The notes: generated by a model from the letters alone, not told the origin. DNA of 64,000 bases from Nonlabens xiamenensis (GCF_003865345.1 NZ_RMVE01000001.1:310001-374000); one strand, 5' to 3'; numbered from the stretch's first letter, positions 25,328 through 35,021 are shown. A program made the numbers and translations.

Positions 25328-28186
25328 TTAGCCTATTACAAAATTCACAATTTTACCCGGCACGATGATAGTTTTGCGTATTTGCTTTCCAGCCAACTGT
25401 TCCTGCACCTGATCATTGGCCAAGACCATTGTCTCCAGCTCATCCTTGGAAGCATTCACAGGTAACTCCAGCGTAAACCTCATTTTTCCATTAAAAGAGA
25501 TGGGGTAGGTTTTGCTGGTTTCTACCAGGTATTGCTCTTCAAATTCAGGAAAAGCCGCTGTGCAAATGGACTCATCATGTCCCAACAAAGACCATAACTC
25601 CTCAGCGATATGAGGCGCATAAGGGCTGACCAATATAGCCAGAGGTTCCAATACCTGCCTGCTGTTACAAGATTGAGTGGTCAATTCGTTTACGGCGATC
25701 ATAAAACTACTTACACTGGTATTAAAAGAGAAGTTTTCAATGTCTTCTCTCACCTTTTTAATAGTTTTATGCAAGGTTCGCATACTGTCGGCTGATGCAG
25801 GTTGATCGCTCACCGAAAAACCATCCTCGTTGTGGTAAAGTTTCCAGAGTTTTTTGATAAAGCCATAAACTCCCGTGATTCCAGCAGTATTCCATGGCTT
25901 GGCCTGCTCTAATGGACCCAAAAACATCTCATACAGTCGCAATGTATCTGCTCCGTATTGATCACAAATATCATCTGGGTTGACGACATTGAATTTGGAC
26001 TTGGACATTTTTTCCACTTCACGAGAAACTTTGAAAGCACCATTCTCATTACAAATGAATTCAGTTGTAGCATGATCAGTGCGCCATGCCTTAAAGCCAT
26101 TAACATCCAATTCATTCTGCGCGTTAACCAATGAAACATCTGCGTGAAGCTTTCTCCCTGATTTAATATTGAGATGTTTAGCATTTACCCCCTGAGAGAT
26201 AAACCGTTTCTCTAAACTGCCTTCGACTTCAACTTCAAGTTCTTTGACAAAAGCACTCTCCCCCAGAATCATTCCCTGGTTGATCATCTTTTTAAAAGGC
26301 TCCTCTACATTTACCTTGCCCCTATCATATAAAAATTTCACCCAAAATCTGGAATACAACAAGTGACCAGTAGCATGCTCGCTACCTCCAATGTATAAGT
26401 CCACATTTTGCCAGTACTCTTGGGCTTCCTGAGCAAACATTTCATCTTCATTGTTGGCATCCATATATCGGAACATATACCAAGAACTACCTGCCCAACC
26501 CGGCATGGTGTTTAATTCCAAAGGATAAACACAATCCCTGTTGTCGTCATTGGACACCACCTTGTTTTCCTCGGTGCACCAACTCCAGGTGGTAGCGCGA
26601 CCCAGTGGGGGCGCACCATCTTCAGTAGGTAAATATTCATCTACCTCTGGTAATTCCAGCGGCAAATGCTTAGCATCTATCATTTGTGGCAAACCATCCT
26701 TGTAATACACAGGAAAAGGTTCTCCCCAGTAACGTTGTCTGGAGAATACCGCATCACGCAATCGGTAGTTGGTTTTTCCCTTTCCAGCACCTATCTCCTC
26801 CAGTTTGGCAATAGCTGCCGCCATGGCTTCTTTATAGCTCATCCCATTGAGGAAATCGCTATTGGTAATCCTAGTTTCATCCTTGGCGGTATAAGCTTCT
26901 TCGCTTACGTCGACACCCTCAAAAATATTCTTGATTACTGGCATTCCTTCCTGATTAGCAAAGTAATTGGCAAAAGCATGATCCCGCTCATCGCCACAAG
27001 GAACAGCCATAACGGCACCTGTTCCGTAACCAGCCAATACATAATCACCAATCCATACGGGCACTTGCTCGCCACTTAAAGGGTGGGTCGCATAGGCACC
27101 AGTAAAGACACCCGAAATGGTTTTTACATCGGCCATACGCTCGCGCTCTGATCTCGCAGCTGTTACTTTTTTATAGGCTTCTACTGCATCGCGTTGAGCG
27201 TCTGTAGTAATTTGATCCACGAGTTCGTGCTCCGGTGCCAGGGTCATAAAGGTCACCCCATAAATGGTATCGGGTCGGGTGGTAAATACATCAATTTGAC
27301 GTCCCTCTAGAGGAAAGCTGACCATCGCACCTACAGATTTCCCGATCCAATTGCGTTGGATTTCTTTGATGGATGCACTCCAGTCCAAGTCGTCCAAATC
27401 TAATAGCAAACGCTCTGCAAAGGCTGAGATGCGCATCATCCATTGCCTCATCTTTTTGCGTACCACAGGATGTCCACCACGTTCTGAAACGCCGTTGACA
27501 ATCTCGTCATTGGCAAGGACAGTTCCTAAAGCAGGACACCAATTCACTTCCGTATCTGCTAGGTAAGTCAGGCGGTAATTCAACAATATTTCTTGCTGCT
27601 GCTGTTGGGTATAGCTGTTCCAGTCTTCGGCAGTAAATGCTGGTAGATCATCCTCTGTTGCGGCCTGGACGTTAGTGTTTCCGCTTTCGCGAAAGCGGGA
27701 TACCAAATCCTCTATGGGTCGTGCACGGTCTGCCTCTTTATCATACCAGCTCTCAAAAAGCATGATAAAAATCTCCTGAGTGTACTTATAATAATCGGGT
27801 GAAGAAGTGCGCACCTCACGATCCCAATCAAAGCTAAACCCCAACCGGTCCATTTGCTCACGATACCTGGCGATATTGTCCCTGGTAGTCACCGCTGGAT
27901 GCTGACCTGTTTGGATGGCATATTGCTCTGCTGGCAATCCAAAACTGTCATAACCCATGGGATGCAGAACATTATGACCGGTATGACGCTTATAGCGGGA
28001 AACGATATCACTAGCGATATATCCCAGCGGATGTCCCACGTGTAATCCTGCACCACTTGGGTACGGAAACATATCCAAGGCATAAAATTTTGGATGATTG
28101 CCGCCATTTATCGCCTTGAAGGTCTTATGACTGGCCCAATATTGTTGCCATTTGGCTTCTATAGCTTTGTGATCGTAGAGTAACAT
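25328..28186 (-). CDS. leuS: Leucyl-tRNA synthetase
   Basis: 952 residues, longer than the 860 of E. coli but usual in Bacteroidota. It has the HIGH-type motif HVGH at residues 49-52, the editing (CP1) domain with TRPDTIYGVTF, the KMSKS motif in EKMSKSKFN (about 727), and an anticodon-binding C-terminus. It charges tRNA-Leu. It is a single gene with its own promoter. The palindrome at 27683-27696 encodes RFRES near residue 165, in the region before the synthetic-site core resumes. Confidence 0.96.
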   Translation of the reverse strand: MLLYDHKAIEAKWQQYWASHKTFKAINGGNHPKFYALDMFPYPSGAGLHVGHPLGYIASDIVSRYKRHTGHNVLHPMGYDSFGLPAEQYAIQTGQHPAVTTRDNIARYREQMDRLGFSFDWDREVRTSSPDYYKYTQEIFIMLFESWYDKEADRARPIEDLVSRFRESGNTNVQAATEDDLPAFTAEDWNSYTQQQQQEILLNYRLTYLADTEVNWCPALGTVLANDEIVNGVSERGGHPVVRKKMRQWMMRISAFAERLLLDLDDLDWSASIKEIQRNWIGKSVGAMVSFPLEGRQIDVFTTRPDTIYGVTFMTLAPEHELVDQITTDAQRDAVEAYKKVTAARSERERMADVKTISGVFTGAYATHPLSGEQVPVWIGDYVLAGYGTGAVMAVPCGDERDHAFANYFANQEGMPVIKNIFEGVDVSEEAYTAKDETRITNSDFLNGMSYKEAMAAAIAKLEEIGAGKGKTNYRLRDAVFSRQRYWGEPFPVYYKDGLPQMIDAKHLPLELPEVDEYLPTEDGAPPLGRATTWSWCTEENKVVSNDDNRDCVYPLELNTMPGWAGSSWYMFRYMDANNEDEMFAQEAQEYWQNVDLYIGGSEHATGHLLYSRFWVKFLYDRGKVNVEEPFKKMINQGMILGESAFVKELEVEVEGSLEKRFISQGVNAKHLNIKSGRKLHADVSLVNAQNELDVNGFKAWRTDHATTEFICNENGAFKVSREVEKMSKSKFNVVNPDDICDQYGADTLRLYEMFLGPLEQAKPWNTAGITGVYGFIKKLWKLYHNEDGFSVSDQPASADSMRTLHKTIKKVREDIENFSFNTSVSSFMIAVNELTTQSCNSRQVLEPLAILVSPYAPHIAEELWSLLGHDESICTAAFPEFEEQYLVETSKTYPISFNGKMRFTLELPVNASKDELETMVLANDQVQEQLAGKQIRKTIIVPGKIVNFVIG
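27683..27696. repeat. Perfect 14-base palindrome GCTTTCGCGAAAGC
   Basis: Copy 7 of 11. It encodes RFRES within leuS, at a place where homologues show variable sequence. Confidence 0.97.
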
Positions 28187-28205
28187 AAAATCTTCTTCTG
28201 GCCCG

Positions 28206-28213
28206 CAAAAATA
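28206..28213 (-). promoter_or_regulatory. Putative -7 box (TATTTTTG) of leuS
   Basis: A full TAnnTTTG match on the minus strand, 20 bases upstream of the leuS start; -33 element unclear. Confidence 0.5.
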
Positions 28214-28391
28214 CTAAAGCCCTTGCTTTTCAGCGGGTTTCTGGCCAACCTATTTCGTTTTAAACAATAGCAGCCTATTTGAGACGTTGAAAAAAGGTCT
28301 AGGGAAAGTGATGACGCTAGAAGATAGGTCATAAACAATCAAAGTCGATTAAAATAAATGTTAGGAATATACAGCAGGTGGCTGACTTTCT

Positions 28392-28399
28392 TATTTTTG
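28392..28399 (+). promoter_or_regulatory. Putative -7 box (TATTTTTG) of ftsX
   Basis: A full match to TAnnTTTG 36 bases before the ftsX start; no good -33 TTG. Confidence 0.5.
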
Positions 28400-28435
28400 T
28401 AGCTTTATTCATCACCGCATCCAGCATATAAATTT

Positions 28436-29314
28436 ATGGCATCACAATCAGGTTATCAGAAACGACGTTTGTTTAGCTCCTACTTTTGGGTAGTCATCAG
28501 TCTATTTCTGGTGCTTTTTATGTTAGGTCTTCAAGGCTTTTTCCTACTGAATAGTCAAAAGCTGGCCGACTACTTTAGGGAGCAGGTACCGATGAGCATA
28601 TACTTTAAAGAAGGCGCCAAAGATGTTGAAATGCGCCAATTGGAAAAAAGCCTGCAAATGGCCGATTATACCAAAAGTGCAGTTTTTGTGAGTAGCGAGG
28701 AAGGTGCCAAGCGCACCCAAGAAGATTTGGGGGAAGATTTTGTGGCCAAATTGGACGGTTTTAATCCGATACCCAATTCCATCGATGTAAGATTAAATGC
28801 CCAATTTGTCACTGCTACTGAAATCCAACAGATTGCTGATGATCTGGCCGCCAAAGATTTTGTCCAGGAAGTGAGCTACGACAAACCTTTAGTGTCTCTA
28901 CTGAATGAAAATGTCAAGCGTATTTCATTATGGATGCTAGTGGTTTCAGGTGTATTTATTCTGATTGCATTTTTATTGATTAATAGTTCAATCCGCTTGA
29001 GTGTGTATGCCAAAAGGTTTACTATAAAAACCATGCAAATGGTCGGAGCGACCAAAGGCTTTATCAGACGCCCATTTATCATGACCAGTGTGCGCCTGGG
29101 ATTGATCGCTGCCATTTTAGCCCTGGGACTACTGGCTGTAGTGGTTTATTATGCCGATGGTATGGTGCCTGAATTGGAAATATTAAAAAATTATAAGATG
29201 CTAGCCATTTTATTTGCAGGTGTATTGGTGTTTGGTATATTGATCAGCCTGATCAGCACCTTTTTTGCTACGACCAGGTATCTTAATTTGCGCACAGACC
29301 AGTTATATTATTAA
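28436..29314 (+). CDS. ftsX: Cell division protein FtsX
   Basis: 292 residues with the FtsX layout: one N-terminal membrane helix (about 15-37), an extracytoplasmic domain (40-160) and three C-terminal helices containing the MVGATKGFIRRPF loop. With the FtsE ATPase (not in this window) it activates peptidoglycan hydrolases at the septum. It is followed by DUF3098 and uppP, a common Bacteroidota gene order for envelope synthesis. Confidence 0.9.
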   Translation: MASQSGYQKRRLFSSYFWVVISLFLVLFMLGLQGFFLLNSQKLADYFREQVPMSIYFKEGAKDVEMRQLEKSLQMADYTKSAVFVSSEEGAKRTQEDLGEDFVAKLDGFNPIPNSIDVRLNAQFVTATEIQQIADDLAAKDFVQEVSYDKPLVSLLNENVKRISLWMLVVSGVFILIAFLLINSSIRLSVYAKRFTIKTMQMVGATKGFIRRPFIMTSVRLGLIAAILALGLLAVVVYYADGMVPELEILKNYKMLAILFAGVLVFGILISLISTFFATTRYLNLRTDQLYY

Positions 29315-29327
29315 GAGGCTGAAAGAG

Positions 29328-29364
29328 TTTTGACCAATCATTTCATGGTATAGCATTACCTTTG
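29328..29364 (+). promoter_or_regulatory. Promoter-like element upstream of the DUF3098 gene
   Basis: TTTTG (29328-29332) and, 24 bases later, TACCTTTG (29357-29364), 16 bases before the DUF3098 start. Spacing is slightly longer than the ideal 19. Confidence 0.55.
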
Positions 29365-29380
29365 CAAAAGGTATTGAATT

Positions 29381-29665
29381 ATGGGAAAAAAGAATATTAC
29401 CAAACACGACGAGCAGCAGGAAGAAAACCTGACGCCGAGATTTGAATTTATCTTCCAGAAGAAGAATTACATTTTCATGGTGGTAGGCCTGTTGGTCATA
29501 GGTTTGGGCTTTGCATTAATGGCCGGTGGCGGCAGTGATGATCCTAATGTATTTAATGAGGAAATCTTTTCCTGGAGACGTATACGACTAGCACCTATCC
29601 TGGTATTGATCGGATTTGGGATAGAGATATATGCCATCTTGCTCAATCCCAACAAGGAAAAATAA
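29381..29665 (+). CDS. DUF3098 domain membrane protein
   Basis: 94 residues with two hydrophobic segments (around 30-48 and 68-87) and a polar N-terminus (KHDEQQEENLTPRFEF), the DUF3098 layout. The family sits between ftsX and uppP in many Bacteroidota; its function is unknown. The uppP ATG directly follows its stop codon. Confidence 0.85.
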   Translation: MGKKNITKHDEQQEENLTPRFEFIFQKKNYIFMVVGLLVIGLGFALMAGGGSDDPNVFNEEIFSWRRIRLAPILVLIGFGIEIYAILLNPNKEK

Positions 29666-30472
29666 ATGGAAGTCGTTGATGCGCTCATTCTAGGGGTGAT
29701 ACAAGGACTGACCGAATTTCTTCCCGTCTCTTCCAGCGGCCATATCGAATTGGGCAAAGCGATTCTAGATACCAACATCGCCAGCAAGGAAGAAAACCTA
29801 TTATTCACCGTCATCGTTCATTTTGCTACTGCTCTAAGTACTATAGTGGTATTCAGAAAGGACATTCTCGAATTGCTGGGCGGTTTGTTTTCCTTTTCTT
29901 GGAATGAACATACCCAGTTCTGCTTTAAGATTGTGCTTTCCATGATACCAGCGGTTATTGTGGGTTTATTTTTTGAAGAACAATTAGAGGCGCTTTTTGA
30001 AGGTAAAGTGGTCCTGGTGGGCTTTATGCTTATCATTACTGGCTTATTACTATTCCTGGCGGGAAGAGCGAGAAAAACAGGTAAGGATGTAAGTTGGAAG
30101 GATGCTATATTGATTGGTATTTCTCAAGCCGTCGCTATGCTACCTGGTATTTCACGTAGTGGTGCTACCATATCCACATCGGTTCTTCTAGGCAATGATA
30201 GAGCCAAAGCTGCGCGCTTCTCCTTTTTAATGGTGGTACCTTTGATTTTTGGAAAAATTGCCAAGGATCTGTTGGACGTTATTCAAGGGGAAACCGTGAT
30301 TGAACGCGTTTCTACTACTCCGTTGATCGTAGGTTTTCTAGCTGCCTTTATCACAGGTTTATTGGCCTGTACCTGGATGATTTCGCTGGTGCGAAAGGCA
30401 AAACTCCATTATTTTTCCTACTACTGTTTTGCTGTGGGAGCACTGGCTATCTTTGCTGGTCTCGTACTCTAA
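29666..30472 (+). CDS. uppP: Undecaprenyl-diphosphate phosphatase
   Basis: 268 residues, a polytopic BacA-family protein. The active-site blocks are present: LTEFLPVSSSGHIEL near the N-terminus, and PGISRSGATISTSVLLG in the second half. It recycles the undecaprenyl carrier of cell-wall synthesis. It is translationally adjacent to DUF3098. Confidence 0.95.
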   Translation: MEVVDALILGVIQGLTEFLPVSSSGHIELGKAILDTNIASKEENLLFTVIVHFATALSTIVVFRKDILELLGGLFSFSWNEHTQFCFKIVLSMIPAVIVGLFFEEQLEALFEGKVVLVGFMLIITGLLLFLAGRARKTGKDVSWKDAILIGISQAVAMLPGISRSGATISTSVLLGNDRAKAARFSFLMVVPLIFGKIAKDLLDVIQGETVIERVSTTPLIVGFLAAFITGLLACTWMISLVRKAKLHYFSYYCFAVGALAIFAGLVL

Positions 30473-30497
30473 CCTCAATTTCTTTGCCCTCAAAATT

Positions 30498-30525
30498 GAC
30501 CAATTGATAATGGATTAACTTTGGG
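30498..30525 (+). promoter_or_regulatory. Promoter of the DinB-family gene
   Basis: TTG (30498-30500) and, 17 bases downstream, TAACTTTG (30518-30525), 15 bases upstream of the ATG at 30541. Confidence 0.65.
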
Positions 30526-30540
30526 TTTTCATCCAAAGCT

Positions 30541-31062
30541 ATGAAACTATTACCTCTGATTGTTATGTTGGGTGTTTGTTCAATTCTACAAGCGCAAACT
30601 GCAGACTATAAAACAGCATTTATTGAAAAGTGGAACAACTCTAAGCAATATCTGATCCAGGTGGCAGAGGCCATGCCTGAGGAAGCGTATGATTATAAAC
30701 CCACACCGCGTCAGAAAAGCTTTAAGGAACAGCTGCTACATATACAAGCCAACATCAATTGGTTAAGCGGAACTTATTTGACTGTTTCCTCCCACAAAGG
30801 GAACCAAGCATCAACGACATCCGCGGTAATGACAAAAAAGGAATTGATCGCAAGTTTGGCCGAGGCTTTTGACGAAAGTCTCAGGCAGGTCGTTCAGACG
30901 CCTACTTCTTCCCTGTCTAAAACAGTGGACTTTTTTGCGGGTCCCAAATCCAAGTTACAGATTCTCCAATTAATGCAGGATCATGTGACCCACCACCGCG
31001 GACAACTGTTAGTTTATCTCAACCTTAAAGGAGTAACGCCACCAACTTACGTAGGGTGGTAA
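30541..31062 (+). CDS. Exported DinB family protein
   Basis: 173 residues: a signal peptide ending ILQAQ, then a four-helix DinB-like bundle. The metal-ligand histidines are seen in LLHIQAN and DHVTHHRGQLLVYL. DinB folds bind a metal and often act as thiol transferases; an exported one has no defined role. It stands alone behind its own promoter. Confidence 0.82.
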   Translation: MKLLPLIVMLGVCSILQAQTADYKTAFIEKWNNSKQYLIQVAEAMPEEAYDYKPTPRQKSFKEQLLHIQANINWLSGTYLTVSSHKGNQASTTSAVMTKKELIASLAEAFDESLRQVVQTPTSSLSKTVDFFAGPKSKLQILQLMQDHVTHHRGQLLVYLNLKGVTPPTYVGW

Positions 31063-31097
31063 CAAAAAAAATCGGTTGCTGTTTCCAGCAACCGATT
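31063..31097 (-). terminator. Bidirectional terminator
   Basis: A perfect 12-bp stem AATCGGTTGCTG / CAGCAACCGATT around TTTC, preceded by A7 on the plus strand. On the minus strand it is followed by T7. It serves the convergent DinB and M16 genes. Confidence 0.9.
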
Positions 31098-31144
31098 ATA
31101 TCATTTTCTAGGGTTTTAATAACCTAGCACATCAGATTCTTTGA

Positions 31145-33208
31145 TTAATTAAAATCAGCGTCATTGACCGTGTTGACTTCTACCTTTTTGACTTCAAAAT
31201 TCAAGTCACGCCCCATCATTTGCTGGGTAATAGTCATCGGGAATTTCACGCCTGATGTTTCCTCATAATCGCTGAACTTAATCAAGTTAGTCACTGTTTG
31301 ACCTTGTGCCTCACCTTTAGTTTCTTGTGCTACCAACAAACCAGTGTTTACATCATAAAAGGTTTTTTTGTCATCCGACCATTTGATCACATAAACTTGG
31401 TTATCACCCATCATTTCAGCTCCAGCCAATTCTGCTTTTGACGGATTATAAAGTTCTGGAAAGAACATGGCTTCATCTTGCACCGAGGCCAAATCGTCTC
31501 CGGTCAACTCTTGGCTACCACCCATACCACTCATTTTACCTTTTCCATCGGCATAGACTTGTTTGGCAACAGTGTTTCCACCCATTTTAACCGTCTGTAC
31601 CCATTTATCGCCCTTGGCTCTTTTTACATCGAGAACCAACTCACCCATCGGTGCAGTATACACAGCAAAGTAAGAAGTTGAATTCAAATTTTTAACTGCT
31701 TCCTCACCACCAATGGCTTTGATATAATTGTCAAGTACAGTTTCTGCTGTCAATCCAGCCGGAATCTCAATGGTGGATGGACGTTCTGTTTCATTAGCGT
31801 CTTTGTCGTAAAATTTGATGGGTACTGTTTTACCATTGATTTTCATTTTTTCCAATGGCTCAAGAATATCTCCTGCTTTTCCTACAAGTACAATACGCAG
31901 TTGATCTGGATTCAGGTATTTGTTGGCTACCCTTTTCACGTCTTCTTTGGTTACCTTGTTGATATTGGCGATAAAGTCTTTGTAGAAATCTTCATCTAAA
32001 TCATTCTTCTGGATATTAATGGCACGATCAGCGACCGTTGATTTATCTTCAGACTGCATGATAAAGTTACCCAAGAATTTTGCTTTCGCAGTAGCGAGCA
32101 TCTCATCATCTACATATTCATTGCGAATTCTTTCAATTTCCTTAAAGGTTTCTACTACAGCACTGTCGGTCACTTCATTACGTACCTTGGCGGTAGCGCG
32201 AAAGGTACTTTTATAATTACGACCTGCACCTATTGAAGACCTGGCACCGTAAGTATAGCCGTTTTCCTCACGTAAATTCATGTTCAAATAAGAACCGAAA
32301 CTCCCACCAAATACATAGTTAGTTACTAACGCTGCATGGTAGTCTGGGTCACTCATCTTTAAGTCGGACAAGCTCATAACAGCCAGTTCAGTTTGAACAG
32401 CGTTTGGAACGTCGATCAAATTAATCTGGGTCTCAGAAACGTCGCTCAAGGTTGGCATACTAGCTTTTGGCGCCATTCCTTCTTTCCAGTCGCCAAAATG
32501 TTTTTTTACCAATTTTTTGGCTTCCTTTTTTTCGATATCACCACTGATCAAAAGGTAACCTCTTGAGGGCTGGAAGTACTGATTGTAAAACTGCTCAACA
32601 TCAGCCAGGCTAACGTTGTTGATGGTTTCTTCAGTAGCAAACTCACCGGCAGGGTGATCTTTACCGTACACTAGCGCACTTCTCACCTTTCCTGCAATCG
32701 CAGCGGCACTGTTCTCACCAGATTTGATTCCTTCTATCAGTTGGGACTTTTCAAATTCCAGTTCCTTTTCGGTAAAATTCGGGTGGAAAGCCGCCTCGGC
32801 AAAAAGATCAAAAATCTGCTCTTTGTATTTAGAAAGTCCACCGGCATATCCTCCAGAGGTACTTACAAAAATGTTGGCCCCTAAAAAGTCAACATTCTCA
32901 TTAAATTCTTCCTTTGGAGTTTTAGTGGAACCTTTACCCATAATGGATCCAGTAAGGGATTGTACGCCAGCTTTGTCTCCTTCAAAGATTGGTGGATTAT
33001 TCAAATCCAGACTCATGGAAAAGGTAGGAAGTTTTTTATCTGTTACGACCAAAACCTTCAATCCGTTTTTCAATTCAAAATCATAGGGCTTACCTAGGTT
33101 GATTTCTGGTGTCGGACCAGAGGTTGGCATTTTGGATCTGTCGATCTGAGCCGTGGCCATCGCTCCAGTGAGCAAGAAAGCCATTATATATATCAATTGT
33201 TTTTTCAT
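31145..33208 (-). CDS. Catalytically inactive M16-family subunit with C-terminal lipoprotein-type domain
   Basis: 687 residues from ATG 33208, with a signal peptide. The M16 fold is clear, but the zinc motif HxxEH of the partner reads S-L-T-G-S here (GVQSLTGSIMG), so the site is dead. After about residue 470 comes a further domain (YIKAIGGEEAVKNLNS onward) resembling outer-membrane LolA/LolB-like carrier folds, common in Bacteroidota proteins. It overlies the substrate chamber of the active subunit encoded just upstream, 7 bases away. Confidence 0.87.
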   Translation of the reverse strand: MKKQLIYIMAFLLTGAMATAQIDRSKMPTSGPTPEINLGKPYDFELKNGLKVLVVTDKKLPTFSMSLDLNNPPIFEGDKAGVQSLTGSIMGKGSTKTPKEEFNENVDFLGANIFVSTSGGYAGGLSKYKEQIFDLFAEAAFHPNFTEKELEFEKSQLIEGIKSGENSAAAIAGKVRSALVYGKDHPAGEFATEETINNVSLADVEQFYNQYFQPSRGYLLISGDIEKKEAKKLVKKHFGDWKEGMAPKASMPTLSDVSETQINLIDVPNAVQTELAVMSLSDLKMSDPDYHAALVTNYVFGGSFGSYLNMNLREENGYTYGARSSIGAGRNYKSTFRATAKVRNEVTDSAVVETFKEIERIRNEYVDDEMLATAKAKFLGNFIMQSEDKSTVADRAINIQKNDLDEDFYKDFIANINKVTKEDVKRVANKYLNPDQLRIVLVGKAGDILEPLEKMKINGKTVPIKFYDKDANETERPSTIEIPAGLTAETVLDNYIKAIGGEEAVKNLNSTSYFAVYTAPMGELVLDVKRAKGDKWVQTVKMGGNTVAKQVYADGKGKMSGMGGSQELTGDDLASVQDEAMFFPELYNPSKAELAGAEMMGDNQVYVIKWSDDKKTFYDVNTGLLVAQETKGEAQGQTVTNLIKFSDYEETSGVKFPMTITQQMMGRDLNFEVKKVEVNTVNDADFN

Positions 33209-33215
33209 GTCAGTC

Positions 33216-34937
33216 TTATTTTTTTGTGATGGTGAATTCCGTTCTTCTGGACTGCTCGTATTCTTCTTCTGAACACTCCTTGTTGGAACAGTCCACAACT
33301 GGGTTTTCTTCTCCACGGCCTACGGCCTTGATTCTGTTGGCATCTACTCCTTTGGCTACGATATAGGCTTTAACCGCATTGGACCTTAGTTGCGAAAGAT
33401 TTTTGTTGTAGGCATCACTTCCTCTTTCATCCGTATAGGTCTCAGCCAGGATTTCCATGGAAGTATTTTTTATCATCAGATCAGCAATACGGGTCAATTC
33501 TCTACCGGCCGTTTCAGTGATTTCTGCCTTGTCGTTTTCAAAATAAATTTTTCTGATCTGGATCTTGTTATCCACGATCTCGAGTTCATCCTGCATAGCC
33601 TCAGGAGTTCCAGCTTCTGGAGCGCTTCCAGCGAGGTAATCCAATTCGAGCCTTTGGTTGGGCTTCAAGTATTGGTTGGCCACTCGCTTGATATCCTCAC
33701 GCGTTATATCTCTATAGATATCCAATTCTTTATTGATCAAATCAGTATCTCCCATCAACATATTATAGGTGGCCAAAGAACTGGCAATACCTTGAACTCT
33801 TGAATTTGAACTTACATACCTTGCTTCAAACTGATTTTGAAGTTTTTGGTACTCTCGTTCTGAAATCAATTCTGTTTGGAGCTTCACAATTTCCTCATCC
33901 ATCACCTCGGCAAGTTTATCCAGGCTCACATCTCCTTTGGCCAAAGCTCCCATGGTATAGGTACCATAATCCTGATTGGCTTGGTTGAAAGCCAATACCT
34001 GTAAAGCAATTTGCTCCTCTTCCACCATGCGCTTCTGCATTCTGGAACTGTTACCACCAGTTAAAACCGAGGAAATATAATCCAGCACATAGGCATCGCG
34101 ATCTACAGACTTAGGGGTTATGTAAGAGAATATTTTAGCAGGAATCTGAATATTGGCATCATATTCAGTAGCATATCGGGTTTCCGTAATCGGATCTTCT
34201 TTGATTACCTGACGATTGTTTCTAGGAGCCTTATTTTCAATAGGACCAAAATAATCTTCGATCATTTTCTTGGTCTTGTCCATATCTATATCTCCAGCAA
34301 CTACCAGGGTAGCATTGTTAGGATTGTAATATTTGTCATTAAAAGAACGGAATTCAGACAGTTGAGCCGCATTCAAATCTTCCATGGATCCAATAACGCT
34401 TTGACCGTAAGGGTGCTTTTTGAAAAGGTGTTTGTCAATACCAGTACGATAAATAATGGCACCATAAGGAGCATTGTCAATGCGTTGACGTTTTTCTTCC
34501 TTGACCACTTCGTTCTGGGTGTCCACACCGACCTGCTCGATTTTAGGGTGCATCATACGTTCGCTCTCCATCCATAACCCCAATTCCAGGTTATTAGAAG
34601 GAAAAGTCTCGTAATAATACGTACGGTCTTGCGTGGTGTTTGCATTGTTACTTCCACCATTGGCAGAAACAATATCGAACCATTTTCCTCTTTCAATATT
34701 TTCAGTTCCTTCAAACAAAAGGTGTTCAAAGAAGTGGGCAAAACCAGTTCTTCCTGGTTCCTCATCTTTGGCACCTACTTGGTACATGACTCCTACGGTC
34801 ACGACAGGTGCAGCATTTTCTTGATGGAGGATCACATGAAGACCGTTATCCAAGTCATACTCGGTAAAGGCCACCTCCTGGGAAAAGCCTAGTGCTGTGG
34901 TTACGACCAAAGCCAGGCTTAAAACAATTTTTTTCAT
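33216..34937 (-). CDS. Active M16 zinc peptidase fused to OmpA domain
   Basis: 573 residues with signal peptide (ending GFSQ). The M16 active site is intact: H68, E71 and H72 in HFFEH and a probable third ligand E148 (NEVVKEE), spaced as in the family. Residues about 460-573 are a second, unrelated domain: an OmpA-type peptidoglycan-binding fold with IYFENDKAEIT, then YTDERGSDAYNKNLSQLRS, and a closing QSRRTEFTI. So the peptidase is likely tethered to the cell wall or outer membrane. It is followed by its inactive partner. Confidence 0.9.
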   Translation of the reverse strand: MKKIVLSLALVVTTALGFSQEVAFTEYDLDNGLHVILHQENAAPVVTVGVMYQVGAKDEEPGRTGFAHFFEHLLFEGTENIERGKWFDIVSANGGSNNANTTQDRTYYYETFPSNNLELGLWMESERMMHPKIEQVGVDTQNEVVKEEKRQRIDNAPYGAIIYRTGIDKHLFKKHPYGQSVIGSMEDLNAAQLSEFRSFNDKYYNPNNATLVVAGDIDMDKTKKMIEDYFGPIENKAPRNNRQVIKEDPITETRYATEYDANIQIPAKIFSYITPKSVDRDAYVLDYISSVLTGGNSSRMQKRMVEEEQIALQVLAFNQANQDYGTYTMGALAKGDVSLDKLAEVMDEEIVKLQTELISEREYQKLQNQFEARYVSSNSRVQGIASSLATYNMLMGDTDLINKELDIYRDITREDIKRVANQYLKPNQRLELDYLAGSAPEAGTPEAMQDELEIVDNKIQIRKIYFENDKAEITETAGRELTRIADLMIKNTSMEILAETYTDERGSDAYNKNLSQLRSNAVKAYIVAKGVDANRIKAVGRGEENPVVDCSNKECSEEEYEQSRRTEFTITKK

Positions 34938-35013
34938 CAGATTAATTTTAAAAGGTTCTTTTTTGATTGGTGTCTTGTCTTTATGAAATGTTACATAAAA
35001 TGTAAAGACTTCA

Positions 35014-35021
35014 CAAAAATA
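35014..35021 (-). promoter_or_regulatory. Putative -7 box (TATTTTTG) of the M16 operon
   Basis: A full TAnnTTTG match on the minus strand, 77 bases upstream of the start at 34937. The -33 element is not evident. Confidence 0.4.

Noticed and set aside
31145-34937. Pseudogene in the M16 pair
   Set aside because: The loss of HxxEH in the second subunit is a known feature of M16 heterodimers, and the frame is long and open.
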